Shown here: piece after piece, positions 23,010-36,900 of the stretch
Position numbering within the stretch: the stretch's first letter is position 1
Layout of the letters: each line of letters begins with the position of its first letter
DNA from: Linepithema humile
Lineage: Eukaryota > Arthropoda > Insecta > Hymenoptera > Formicidae
Direction: 5' to 3'
DNA: 64,000 bases
Assembly (NCBI RefSeq): GCF_040581485.1
Contig: NC_090128.1
Coordinates: forward strand, 19,088,931 to 19,152,930
The notes under the pieces: model-generated
The model's database searches: none
What the model saw: only the letters and a program-made list of their open reading frames with translations
Told to the model about the DNA's origin: nothing
Position numbers and translations under genes: made by a program

Positions 23010-24949
23010 AAAAGAGAGAAAGGAAGACGGTAAGATCTTGCGCCAGAGCCCAATAAAAAAAGACGAGCTTGGCACGGACGCCGTGGCCACGCCAGGCTGC
23101 ACCGCGCCAGTGCATGGTGTTACTGAATACTGTTACTGGGGTCCGTGGCCGGGCCCGTGGAGGGCCGCTGCCAGGAGTCCCTTGTGTGCGAGCCTCTTGT
23201 ACAAACCTTTCTCGCCCCGCCCCGCCCCCGTCGCGTCCTATCCCGCTCTCTTTCTCCGGATACTTTTCCGTCTCGCTTTCTCCTACCCCCCTCCCTCCCC
23301 CTCCCCCCGGTCTCCTCCGCCACTCCCTCTTCCTCCTCCTTTTCTTTCCTCTCCTCTCTTCGATTCGCGTTCGCCGCTTCTTGTCTTCGTTTCTTCCCCG
23401 ATGCAACGTATGCACGATTCCCTTCTGGTTCTTCGGTCGTCGACGTACCTCACAAATCGATTTTTCTCTCTTTCTCTCATTCTCTCATTCCCGGACTTCA
23501 GAAAGACGATATATACGTAGGCATACTTCATGTAGTCGTGCCGCGAGGCCTTCTCGTGTAAGGTGCTCAACCTTGTTTGCATCCAACGGACTCCCCTTCA
23601 CCCCGTTCTCAAACCGATAAACGCGGCTGACCTCGGCGACCTTAGCGTACCCACCTGTTCTCTCGAGGCAGAGGCGAGTCTCTTGCTCGAAGACGAACGG
23701 AGACGGAGAGCGTGAGAGAGAGAGAGAGAGAGGGAGGGAGGGAGAGGGAGAAAGAGAGTGAGAGAGAGAGAGAGAAAGAGATCGCGGGACGATTTCGCCG
23801 CGAGGAATTTTCAAACGAGGCATTTGTGTTCCCGTTATGGACTCTCCTCTGATTTCGTCGACACTGAATCACGGAAGTAATCTTGCGAGGAAATCGATAG
23901 TGAAACGAAGCGTTCGAAGAATAAATCCAAATTTGCCGAAATCATAAATGTTAGTCGATTGTGCTGACGGAACGCCGTTTGCGAATAATATCGACTTGAA
24001 AGATATATATCTCTTGAAAAATATACCTGAAAAAATATATTACGTACAACGCGAAACAATTCTGATCGAGTCTCCTGCGACACGATCCGCCAACGGCGTT
24101 CACATTTTTCCCCGCGCGGATCCGATCGCGCGCAATTTTTTAACGCAAAAACCGAAACTGACCAACGAGCGCGATAGCAATCTGATTGGAAGAGACGGGC
24201 GGAATTGTCTATTGATTTAAACGACAGCTCATGCTGGTTCACGGTGACTTCGCAATGATTCCGCGACGACTACCGCGCAGATAAAAGAAACGCGCGGTAA
24301 TATATTGCGCGCATTGAAATTGCGGCCTGCCTCTAGGGATTTTACGCCCGGGAATTCGCGATACACGTCCGCGGAGACGATCGAGGAATTTGAAAATTAA
24401 AATATAAACTTCGCCGCTATTAATATTTCGGAGACGAAACGCAGCTGTTATCTTTTCTTAGTTCGCGCTGCGTCGTGTTTGCGCGCTCGGCAGAGGCGCG
24501 CGGGCGACTTTTGCGCGAGGAGGTGCCCGTTGCGCCAGCACACTTTCATACGGCGCGGAATGACACTCGTGGCGTCACACGTGTATTTTATGTATGGCAT
24601 ATTTTTTTCTTCATTACCAAAAATCTCCGCACCTTTTGCGGCTTTGCGCGGAATGAAACCGGTCCGGTGGTTTCACGGTCGTGAGGTTCCAGGCGGCGGG
24701 GCAGTGATCGACTCGATTGAACTTTCGTTCTCCGAAACGCGAGTGCTGATCGATGCACGCCGAAATTCTTGTAGCTGCGGGTTATTTTTAGTTCAATCGG
24801 GGACAGGTAGTGGGGAATACGAGGATCCGTAAGTGTCGTAAACGTAAAAGGGCCGCGTGCGCCGGGTTCCAACGTCCACGGATTGCGTGGGCGCACCACG
24901 TTACATGCGTCGAGCGCGTACGTACGTGTGCGACTGCACGCGTGCATGC

Positions 24950-24981
<32 letters not shown>

Positions 24982-27900
24982 ATGCGTGCGTGCTTGCGTG
25001 CGTGCGTGCGTGCGTGCGTGCCCGCCTGCGTGCGTGCGTGCATACGGTGAATGACCGGAGGGCAAGGACGCCACAAGGACACATCCTTACATACGTCTGC
25101 AAGTACATCAGCGCGCGCGGGTCACATCTACGCGGCTACGTATGACAGTACTATTTTTTTTTCCGCGCTGAAATATCCTTGGCCTATATCGTCTATTCGC
25201 CTACACCGATCGCGTGAAATGATGATTCAAGCGCTCGACGATGAAGGGAACGGCGAGGAAACGCAGATGGAAATGTCATCGCGACGAATACTTCATTCTT
25301 ATCCTTGTTGACGATTGAAAATATTCTCGACGCGTTCCGGTTACAGCGTTTCTCTTTCTCTCTCTCTCTCTTTCCCCCCCCCCCCTTCTCTCTCACTCTC
25401 TCTCTCTCTCTCCCTCTCTCTCGCTTTCTCGCGAATGCACTTGGGAAATTCAACAGTCGATCGTAATGCCGGGTCATCTTATGCGCGCATACACACGACA
25501 ATCCTATCGTCGCTGTCGACATTCGCGCGAGTCTGGTCCAAGTGCAACCACCTCGCGAAATACGTATGGTCGCATTGCTTAAAATAACCCACGCATACGC
25601 GCGAAACTTGCCCACCTACCGAAAGAACGGCTGGTCTCTGGCTGCGCCAGAGCGGACAGGTTAAGAACTGCCTCCTGCAGCTTCGCCATTTAAATACAAT
25701 GACGACGATCCCAAAGCGTAATGCGCCCACGCCCTGCGCGAGCTGTGCACGACGGCGGCTTACGCGTCGTCAACATTCCACGGCGCGAAGCTGCGACCGC
25801 GACAATGCGGAAAGTATCGCGCGCGCGTTACATATCGGAGGAATTATCGATAAAGCCGGACATCCTCTTTCTTTTCCGCGCAATGAAAAATATGATTGTT
25901 GTGCCTGCATGTGTAACGCGAAGGCTGTGATCGGTCTCATCGATGTCGTTATCAGAAGTTCGTTAGAGTACGTTTGAGAAAGGAAAGATAGTCCCTTTTG
26001 CCGATCCTGCTTTTATCCTGATACTTTTGCTTTTCTCTTCGTGCACACATGTTACAATGTAGCAAGGCGAGTAACTCTACAAGAGGAAATTGGTAAATTT
26101 TCTTAAGTTAACTAAAAGCTGTCCGAAATAATCAGGATGCCAGGTGGTTGCGATGATCGCGTGATACTCGTCGAAGGATCCACGTTGGATTCTTGGAAAA
26201 AAATCTGTCAATCTGACTGGTAATCGGCGATCGTGTCGTGTTCAAAGTTGAGGGTTTATGGCAGCTTCTCGAGAGAAATGGACAGAAAACGATGCTCCTC
26301 TTTGTCTCTTGCTCCATCTTTTTACCTTCTTCCCTTTTTTTATAATTTTTTCTTCTTTTTCGCGGCCCAGCAGATCGCGTCTCGGTCGATGAACTTCCTG
26401 GAACGATCTTGCGATTGCCTTCTGATGTTTTTTACTTTTACGCCTCTTCCTTTTCTCTTCTCTCCTTGCAATATAAGACACTCGTGAGAAGTACCAAGAC
26501 AAAAGTCATACCTTGCACTTATCCGTTTCTTACCGCAATTATGAATCCCGTCGGGCAATCGCTAGCTTAAGAATAATCTTCTTCGAGTCGCGAGAATAAA
26601 AAAATCGCTCGTTGAACCTCTATTTTTAACTTAGGGAGGAACATGTGCCAAGTACAAAAGGGAAATTCGCAAGTTGATTATAATCCTTGCGAAAATTATG
26701 ACTCGAAGAATGTATGTTGCATGCGACAGAAATCGATTTAACAGGAATAATATTTTCGAACTTAATAATAATTGTTTAAAGAGATAATTGGATGGCTTTA
26801 GGTGAAATATTTTCGAAAGTTATTTTATTACCATAACTGAACTGCTCTTATTATCGGTGTAATTTCGTAAGATGCGAGGAAAAACTGTTTGCGGCGAGTG
26901 GAAGTATTACATTTCATTGGAAATATGTACGCCCAATCTCATTCAACTTGTAATGACTTCCTTCTCGAGATTCTCGGGATCGCCATTATTTTTAGTGTCT
27001 TTCCATTGTGCTATTCGTTCACGTCTGTTTACGCCTTCGTGCCGCGCGACTGGCCAAAGGCAAAGGCAAAGACGAACCACAGAGACGCACATCCTTTTCT
27101 TCTTCAACTAACGCACCTCTTTCTTTTTGCGAGCAAATCTTAGACTCGCGGAATCCTATCTTCTACTTCCTTTCTACGGAAGGGCTGAAGTAAAGGATCT
27201 GGTGGGTGGAGTGGAATGACGGTGAAGCGGGAAGGTGAAAGGAAGCGCGGAATGAAGGAAAAAAAAGAACGGCAAATTCTGCTGAATCAGGCAGGCTCAA
27301 AATCTACTCGTGAATTTTATTATTCCCATGAACTTCCCGTTTAAGGACACCGTGTCTTGGCTATTTTATGGTACCTGTCGTGAGGTTTCGGGACCGTGCA
27401 AAACAGACAACAATAAGGCCCATTCCGATGCAAAGTAGCGGTCGGTTGTCTACTCGTTCGCCAATGAAACAAATTTTTTTTCTCCTTCTTTCTTATCCGC
27501 TTCTTTTTTTATTTGCCGATGTCACTGTATCCTACGATTTTATATGCGCTCACTTTATTCAACATCTTCTTTGATAAATTATGTGTACACAGTCGGTTAA
27601 CGACTTCCTTTTCTTGTTTTATGCCTCTATATAGTAAAAATTTTGCGGTTATAGAAATATTTATCCCATATAAAGTGGTCGAATACCTCACGATAAATCT
27701 TTCACTCGATTTAAGCATTTTGTTTCTTAGAATAGATTTTTTTCGGAAGTTATTACAAGCGAATGGTGAAACACTGCAAGATTTCGCAAGGAGAAGGAAA
27801 AAAAATAGAGACTCACGTTTGCAATGGCCCTTATAAGCGACGGGAATGGCGCGACCCGCGCGGCAGGCGGCCAGTCGCAGGTGGCAGGCACTTTTGTAGG

Positions 27901-30900
27901 TGTTTCCGTCGGCTCCGCAGACGGGGCGCGCGCCGGCGACCTGGTGCGGAGGCGCCTGGGGGCACCTGCGGGCGCACCTCACACAGTGAGGGCTCAGGTT
28001 CTGGTCCAGCAAACAGGTCCGACCTTGGCCGCACCGGACCCGTGCGCACGAACCTGCTCGACACTTTGCACGTTATTACGCACAGTCGTAAACCGCCCCC
28101 GTGATAGACGCATTGCCTCTCTTTATTTTTATTCTCAGTCACCAGCCGTTTCGACCGCAATCGCGCGCTCTCCCGATCACTTATTCCCTTAGCTACGCGG
28201 CACGAGTGATTCTAGAGCGTCCGATTTCGAATATTACGTTCCGCATCGACGCAGCGTCGGCTATTGGCATCTTTATAAAGCGCATAAAAGATTTTAGCTG
28301 GCATGTTAAGAAGAATATATATAGTATATAATTAGCATTATATTATTAGAATTATTTATTAAATCTATAAATGTAAGAATATAAAACACGCACTGGAATG
28401 CATATATTTACGGAGATATGCGTTGCGCGCAACACGATCTTTGCATTTGATTGTAGTACAGATTCACACAGTCGGCGAGTCGTGGGAACTAACACGCGTT
28501 TCATCACGGTTCATTGACGTTTCGGTATTACAGGATCAAAATATTTTCTCTCGTACGCGCAGTCATTAAGCCGCGTTACGAGGATCGATTACGAGACAAT
28601 TACCGTGTAGCAACGAGTGGCCGTATTGGGAGGCCGATCCCACCGGATGTTTCTTTCAGGTCGTTTTCGTTGCCGTTTCTTTATCCGATCGTTTGCGTTT
28701 GCGTCCTAGTTAGCGTAATCACCAGTCCTTCGAATCAACGATAAGCAAAACGTGTCAAACTGTGCAATGGAGCGATTGCGCGAATTTTAGAGAAAGATGC
28801 AAAGCGAACTCTTACGGCTAAATATGATAAGAGATTCAACTTAATCATACATACTCACTTTGGCAGTGGCCGTTGTAGGCAACCGCGAGTTCGTGGCTGC
28901 CCTTCTTGCAAGCTCGTTTTTTGAGTCTGCACAGGCTCTTGTAACTCTTGCCGTCCGTCCCGCAGACCGGTCCACCGCCTCGCGGTGCTTTGCACTCCGG
29001 ACTGCACACGCACCTCGGCCTTCCTCTACGCACCACGCACTTCTTTCCTTCTTCGCACCTCACTTCCGCGCAACTCTCTGCCGAATAGAAGGCGAATCAT
29101 GCAATGCATTCGTGCCAATGTTCGGCAAAATATTTCTCAATCATTTCTCCTCGATTAATTCAAAATTTTAATACGTAAATGCGAAAATAGAAGCTACATC
29201 ATTTTACTTCAACTTTTCTGTAACATAAACTGATCGTACGCGTCGAAATAACAAAAAACTTTTTATCTCTTTTTTTTTTAGTAAGTAAAATTATTACACA
29301 TGCAAATTAAGTCTTAATTAATATTCAATTATTGTGAGGAATAGTGTAAGTCTATTTATGTACCTCGACAAGGACGACACTGCACTCCTCCACCAAGAAC
29401 CCTCCAAAAAAAGAGACTTCCGCTATCCAGATCTTCGTCCGAATAGGCAGTCGCGGCTGCTGCGTTAGATGCGCAACAGTCTTCTCTTGTGACGCCTTGC
29501 GATAGAAGTTCCTTACACCGACCGTTACTAATGGACGACCAGCATATACCGCCTAATGCAGACCAAGAAAATACACATGAAATTTATATTAATACTATTT
29601 TTGAAGCTTACTAGACGAGAAACTACGTGGAACATTATTGCAAGAAACATTTCAATTTATTTTAATTACGGATATGTTATAAAAGTCACAGATGTGCAAA
29701 CGCCCGTCTGCATACTCATTAGAGTTAATGAATTCTTTTAAATTCCTTTATTCCTTTTTACTCGAAGAGAATATTCAAAGTCGGTCTTTTTCTCTAGCTT
29801 TTGACTACGGTCTCTCCTGACGTTTTTAATTATCCGAATCGCGCGCTCCGCACACGTGTGGATACACGCCGTGGAATGAGCGAGCAGATTGTCGACGTAT
29901 GTAGTTGTATCTCTAGTGCCAGCTAGCAACATTAATGGGACACGACAAAAAGAAACGCCTTGTAGGGCTCTCTAATTAACGTTAGGTATGAAAAAGCAAA
30001 CATCGGACACGTGATTAGCGTTACGAAAAAGTAGAACAAGGTCCTTTGCTATCGCTACATATATGGTGCAAAATAGATACGTTGTAGAGAACGTTGTTTA
30101 CCCGTAAAGAAAACACGCAGCCATCATATAAAACGCATAGTGTTTATTACTTATTATTAAACGCAGTTACAACTCTCTTAAAAAAAAAAAAAAAAAAACA
30201 CGACGACTTGTTAATTTTACCGTAGAAATAATTACGATAAGAGAAAATCCTTAGAAAAAGCTCGCTTCTGCGGATAACACAAAGTATTTCCGCATATCTT
30301 TACTGTTGCACTTGATTCACTAGTGATGTATTAACTGTTTTAAAAGTAGCAAGATAAACTGCACGTACGTGTTTTCCGTTCATAAGCGGTTCTCGCGAAC
30401 TTGGCATGAAAGTACTTTACGATGTATGATTAGCACACGTGGGCCATATACAATTGCGGATTACAAGCCCGGAATAGTCGACATTGTTTACTAAACCCTC
30501 CATTAGCATTAACGACGAGCAAAAATTCCTTGAAGACTAGCTCGTAGTTGTAACAAAGTCGATGATGGATTCGATGATTATCTTTGCGCCGCATGGCAAA
30601 TCTCCTCTTCATTACAAAGCAAACAACGTGAGATGCAAATATAATATATTACCGCGGCGGAAAAAAATACTTTGATCGTTTGCATTCGTCGCGCTACACG
30701 CGTTACTGCGCAATATTTTGTAATATACCTCGGTTAATTGGTCGATCAATTCTTTTATATTGATATTTTATCTTTTCTAACGCCTTCGAAAAATTGATGG
30801 TGTTCAACTGTTTTTTTTTTTTTACAGAGACATAAAAATTTATTTAAGGATTTTACAACCCACTTGATGTGGAAACACGAGAAATCTTTCTACTTCGTAT

Positions 30901-33900
30901 ATCTGTGTTAATATGTTTTTGATTGAATACGCTGTAAAATACGTGAAGAAAATAATAATCTCACAAGTTGGATGTAGAATGAAAATTTAGTGCAGCGGAG
31001 GTCGGATAATCTATAAATTCATCTCGCGCGCAGTATTTTCAGAATTGTTGGGCGTACAACATAGAGTTTGGATATTGTTAACGAAAATAGGAATCTACGA
31101 ACTCACAATTTAAGTAGAAAGCGTTGACTGAAATCGTTCACAATATCTACGCTCAGAGCGGTTCCGAACAAAACTGACAAACGCTTCATCTCGCGATATT
31201 AATAGCTATATTTGCGTCTCACGGGAGATGATCTCGCTTCGTTTGTTTACGTCCTAGTTCTCGGGACTCAAGTTTAGGTGAATCGCGTCAGCTGTAATAC
31301 TTGTAACGAGGATGCGGCAATGGAGCAGCACAACAGAGAGACGCTAACGCAGATGCTCGCTAAAATAGCCGCGAAACCCTTCCAACGTTTTCTTTTGACT
31401 CACACCCGTTACGGGCGAGAGCAAAAATAGTTTCACTATCGGTTGATACGGATTCTAGCTCGGTGCTCGTAGGATGAAGTTATTTAGAAGCTTTGCACGA
31501 CGAAGAGATCTATCTGGTTTGTGCAAAAAGCAAGCAGTTCCTTTTATCAATTATTTTACACATTCACGCGTAATTATAATCGGAATGAGAAGAGATAATT
31601 GCACGTCTGCGTGACAAATGCATATAAATTTGCGTATTGTAATAATATATTTCAAAATCCTAATGGCAACCTATCCGATTGAGTGAAAAAGAACATTTTT
31701 TCATCATTTATACATATTGCTATCTCCGTCAGTATCGTTCATCGATGAAATCAGAATCGATCCTAGCGTTTCCGCTACTCTTGATGCCGATTTGTCTGAT
31801 AGCTGGGTCACGGAGCGACCATGTGCTTCATAAACGTGTCTCGTGTTTTGCGCGTTGAAAAAAAATGTCCTCCCCCCTCTCTCGCGGTGCTCTGGAAATT
31901 CATCGATCTAGAATCACAGCTCTCGCCGACTCGCAATTATTAATTCGATTAATTCGAAGCGTGTCACGCGCCGTCGCTCGGAGGAGACAGCGGAACTACA
32001 CCACCTTGTTACGTAGCGAAAAGGAAAGTCTGGCAAACTCGAAGCATTAATTCCCAGTCGCGGCGCGGCGAGGCGAGGCGCGGCGAGGGTGAGGCGAGGG
32101 CGAGATGTGGCGAGACGTGGCGAAGAGAGGAGAGGAGAGGAGAGGAGAGGCGCGACGTGCGAGAGGCGGCGCGGCACGGCTTGGCGTGTCTAGACCGCGA
32201 CGTAGCCACCGTTTGGCCCAGTTACGCCCTTCTTCCTCTCCTCCTCTCGTTCTTCAAACCCCACTCCGTCTCCTCACTGAGTTCTCTCGCGCTCTCCGTC
32301 TTCTTATACCTTCACCATCACCACTACCATCGTTGCTACTCTCGTAGTTCACAGAGAGCCACGAGCCGCAGTGTGCTCCGGCTGTATACTGTCTAGAGAG
32401 TTTGTTATTTACGAGAAGCAAGCTCGGGGCCCGCGCGAATCAACGAAAGTTTCAGCTTCCAAGTCTTCCTCTCTTTAGTCCTTCCGCCCGCTGCTCGCCG
32501 CGCTTACGTCACGGCCTAATCTATAGAATCTTTCCTTGCACATTACGACGCCCGCCCGTATCGCGTTGTAATATTATGCTTATGAACTCAAGTTTCGATC
32601 TTCCACGTTATGCAAGCGATTGCGTCCAACGGTTAATTTCAACCAGAACTAGTCGTTTTTTTCTTTTTTTATGAAAAAAAAACCCAGATGTTACAGATTA
32701 TGTTACAGATGTTTCTCGTGAAAGCACAAAGATTTACCAAACGACAAGCTTCGAAGTGATAACTTTTCGTAACTATGTTAAAAACTTGGATGAAATTATT
32801 GTCAAGGTCACGGCATTTGTTATCGTGGTTCATATACGTATCTATCTGACACCGTGAAACGGCCGCTTTAGGGTCGCTTAAAGCAGATGGCATCGACCGA
32901 AAAGAAGCTTCACGGCATTCCACATGAAATTTTTTGATTCAAGATAACAATAGCTAAAATTGCAGCAGTTTTTTTCATTTGCATCATTGATTTTACGATA
33001 AACTTTTTTCACGCGGTATTTCGCGCAAAATTGTACGCGAATTTTGCCAGCATAATATAATGAATTTGATTTGAATAAACAAATGACGGTGGAAAAACGG
33101 AAGCGCTGTTTTCTCATTATTCGGTCGGTGAGAAATAGAGAAATAGGCAACGATAGATACGCTTTAAAATTAATGAGCCATAGCAGCATGATAGATAATT
33201 GAAAATCCCATCGTGTTTAACTGTCAGGTGTGAAAATAAATACGCGTACAATTGGTTATCTATCTTATGGTAAATACAGAGATGTCGCGATGCATTTTTA
33301 ACACTTGGGATCGTCTAAGATGCATTTAGACTGTTGATTCTAGGTTCTAGCTAGTTAGGCTCTAGCAAGTCGGACTCCGTACAAGCATGCTGGCATGCGA
33401 GATACAAGCTGCCGATTAAAGTGCCTATTCGTTCACGGTGTGCAGCACAGCTCACCGCGTCAGCTTTTGCGCGCACGCACAACCACTATCGTGTTCGAGG
33501 AACTTGAAATTTCATACGACGATTTGTCGATCGGTCAGTTTTACGATCGCGGAAACGAGATGTTTCGCAATTCTCAGTTCAGCGCTTTACAAATCGGCGG
33601 TGCAACGGCAGTCGCGCGGGAATTTAATGCGCCGATTCGAGAGAGCGCCCAGTCATGCGGTCATTCGAAACGATTGTAAATAATCGTATCGATGTTAACG
33701 GACGTCGATCGCGTAAGGTTTATAAGCGCTATTTCTTTGCATTGGTCCGTCCGTCATAAATCTCGCACGCGAACTCCAATCGGCCCCGGGATGTCGTCGG
33801 ACGACACTGACGAAATAACACGGGATATCGCGGCAGATCGGGCGGCAGCAGGTGGTAAAAAGATCGGTGCTTGCTGAAGCAAGCGCTGGGCAGGTATTCG

Positions 33901-36900
33901 CGACGTGCCGCAGGGGAGACGAGTTCTTGCCCGGGCAAGACGGGGCACGCGGTTAGTCATCAAGGCTCAGAGATTGTCCCCGCGCGCACCGGCGCGACTC
34001 GACCGGTTGACCAAAACCACAAGCTTCTCCCCTTTATCCTCATCCTTATCCTCCTCCTCTTCTCTTCCTCTCACCTCCGCCCCCTCCCCGCGCGAAGCGT
34101 TGCCCAATTTCGAAAAATCCGCCGAAAAAAAAATCGCACTGCGATTGTCATCTGCGACATTATTTCTCGAGAAAAACAATCCGCCACGACGGTGCTCTCG
34201 GAACTCGAGGCTGGCGGTGAATAAAGCGAGATCGCGTAACTCGATTGCTAATTCTGTAGTCCGCGAGAGTCCATTCTCGCTGTGCTTTCTGGCTCAAGAT
34301 CACAAACGTCGATAGAATCTTTCCTCGGACGAACGTCCGACAGCAATAATAACAACGTGCAACTCGCAAGACTGACGCGATCAGGGAAACGTTACGAATT
34401 TTTTCTACGGTTTGTCAATAAAATCTGACGCTACGAACCGACGATTGTGAGAGAGAGTCTTCGCTCGCCCGCGGAACTGCGCGATCCGTTTGAACCAAGT
34501 ATCCGTGTTGTGCGTGACAATGTGAGCAATAATATATCTCACGGCTTTTTGAATACTCACTTTCCTCACATGGAATATGAAGGTAACCGCACGCGCGCGC
34601 ATAACTCAAGCGTTTTATCGCGGTCTCATCATCTCCCGAGACTGCGCCTTCAGTCATGCTCGTCGAACTGTTTTTACTACGTTACCCACGCTACAAGGGA
34701 TACGGATCGGAGGTGCTAATCCGATGCACGCTCAACTATTAGAACCAGTTTTGTGTGTATTGAAAACTGGAGTATGTTTTCGAAAAATTAAGCCGCGCTC
34801 TTCCTTACGTCGATATCTTTCTCACCGATCTTCGCGTCACCGATTTCTTCAACGGCGCGCTACATAATATCTGGAAGCATAAATTACTTTTAATACGCGT
34901 AATCGAACATGGAAATATTTGGACGCGCGTACGGCAGGATTGAATCGAAAATACAGCGGAATGTCCGCTTTCGAAGAAGGATGCGTTTCCCTTTTCATCG
35001 GAATTTTCTTTTTCGTTATTTTTGCCGTGAAAAGCTGTGCGAACGCCGCAAAAGCCGCCTCGAAATCGCAATGTTTTTGAACGATTTCTCTATCTATCTC
35101 GCGGGCCCTTCCTTCCTTCTTCACGTCCTTCACGGGACCCACAGGGTCTCCCGTCCTTCTTTCACCCGGTGGCATCGTCCGCGCGTCTAGAGGCTGAAGC
35201 GCCTCTCGCTGATGCGCGGAGCACTGACCCGCAAACTGGTTCCTCCATTACACCAGGCTTTCTTCCCCCTCTCCCTTTTCTCTCGCTCCATCTTTTCTTC
35301 TTTCTCTCTGTCTCCCGCTTCGTATAAGCCCTCTCTTCCCCTCTTTATTTCTTCTTTCTCTTCCCCTTCGTACGCGGCGCGCGAACGCGCACATCTCTTC
35401 CTCTCTCTTTACGTTTCAGCGTGTCCCTTTTACTTAGCTTCTCCGCATCCATATCAGATTCGGCAACCCTCCCCCCTGCGGAACGATCGGTCCCCAAGAG
35501 TCAAAGATTCGGCGAGAGAGCGCCAAAGTTTTGTATCCCGTACTTTGTAAACTCCCGATCAATTTGTTAAACCTCGTCATTCGTCGATCGGTTCTTCTCA
35601 AATTGCTCGTAAGATTGCTTCACGCAACTCGGATTATTGCATTCGAAAGGAAATTGCACGCTAATTCAATCGATGGAAATTGCGAAGATACGGCTTGTGT
35701 GTCAAGCTATAATAACATCCGCCAATCTGTCAACGCGCGCGCTCGCAAACTTTCGGGGCGCACTGCTTAGACAATTCTCATTTCCACCTGTAATCTATAA
35801 AACGTAAAACCGCCGGCTCAGCTTAGACATTAATGAAGTTTTAAAACTTCGCTAAGCTCGCGTTTCGCTGCCTGCGCTTGCGGCGATCGCCGCCGTGCAA
35901 ACGTTGAATTAACGCTGAATTAATTCGCACTTTATCGCCTGTCCGAAGGCGGCCGACAATCGTTTTATGCATTTCTACGAATAATCAGCAACGTCGACAC
36001 AGGACTAATTTAATTGGCATTGTGGAGATAATTGACGATCGTCGTGGAGATTGCGCTGCAGCTCCGATATTGTTGTGGGCATGCAACGAGTCCCGTACAA
36101 TTTAATTCAAACGTAAAAGACAAAAAAAAATATTGGTGTTTTCACGATATGTAGATAACGGCGCATTATATGCGACATTTTGATTTGTTAAAAAGAAATG
36201 GAGAAAAGTGTTACTTTAGAAAATCAATTATCGTCAATATGTTAGCGAGTTACTTATTTTTTATGGTGCAATAGAAATGCAAAACTGCAGAGCATCAGAA
36301 TGAAATATTCAAACAGTCGCGTCTCGTTTTGTTCGATTTACGAACACCGCGCCGCAAAAGCGACGAATACGTAGCAGCTAAATTGTGATGCTCGCAACGG
36401 CAAATTGTAATGTTGGAAATTATAACCTTGTGAAATCACAAATTACAAATTGTATACTGAGATATTACAATGTTGCAAATTGCTGGATGATAAAAGCAGC
36501 TTTCAGATTGCGAGGAACAAAGTCGTATCCAACAATACATGCATTTCATCTCTATCGGGAGGAACTCTTATAATGTGACATAGCGAGATAGAAGAACATA
36601 CAAGAACATATATAAGAAGAACATATAAGAACATATATAAGAACGTATAAAAACACGCGCACACACACGCAAATTAAATCAACTGTCGCTATTTGATAAT
36701 AGGATTCTCCGAACAGAAATCTCACAGTAATTAAGATGACAGATTAAAGCGCATTTTTCTACATTATTGCGGCGTCATCGGTACGATGATATTCTCTTTT
36801 ATACATATATTGCTGACACAAACAGAAAGGAACGGACTCGCATTCGCACGCGAAAAAATGCGCAACGGGCGAATATTTCCAAAACTTAATTTCTTAAAAA

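Larger units (their letters stand above)
18502..27816 (-). other. Follistatin intron 4 (9.3 kb)
   Basis: No supported exon inside. Contents: a large fold-back repeat (18568-18729), (TG)n (19483-19515), a rise in GC and CpG content from about 20 kb, (CG)n at 21001, several (GA)n/(CT)n tracts, and a TGCG tetranucleotide array (24941-25043). Long open frames in this stretch are (GA)n/(CT)n translations with Ser-Leu or Arg-Glu repeats and are not genes. Confidence 0.65.

Noticed and set aside
22342..23415. Open frame of 357 codons on the minus strand and similar long frames over 22.2-23.9 kb
   Set aside because: The frames are translations of (GA)n/(CT)n repeats (Ser-Leu or Arg-Glu runs). They overlap on several frames and have no domain.
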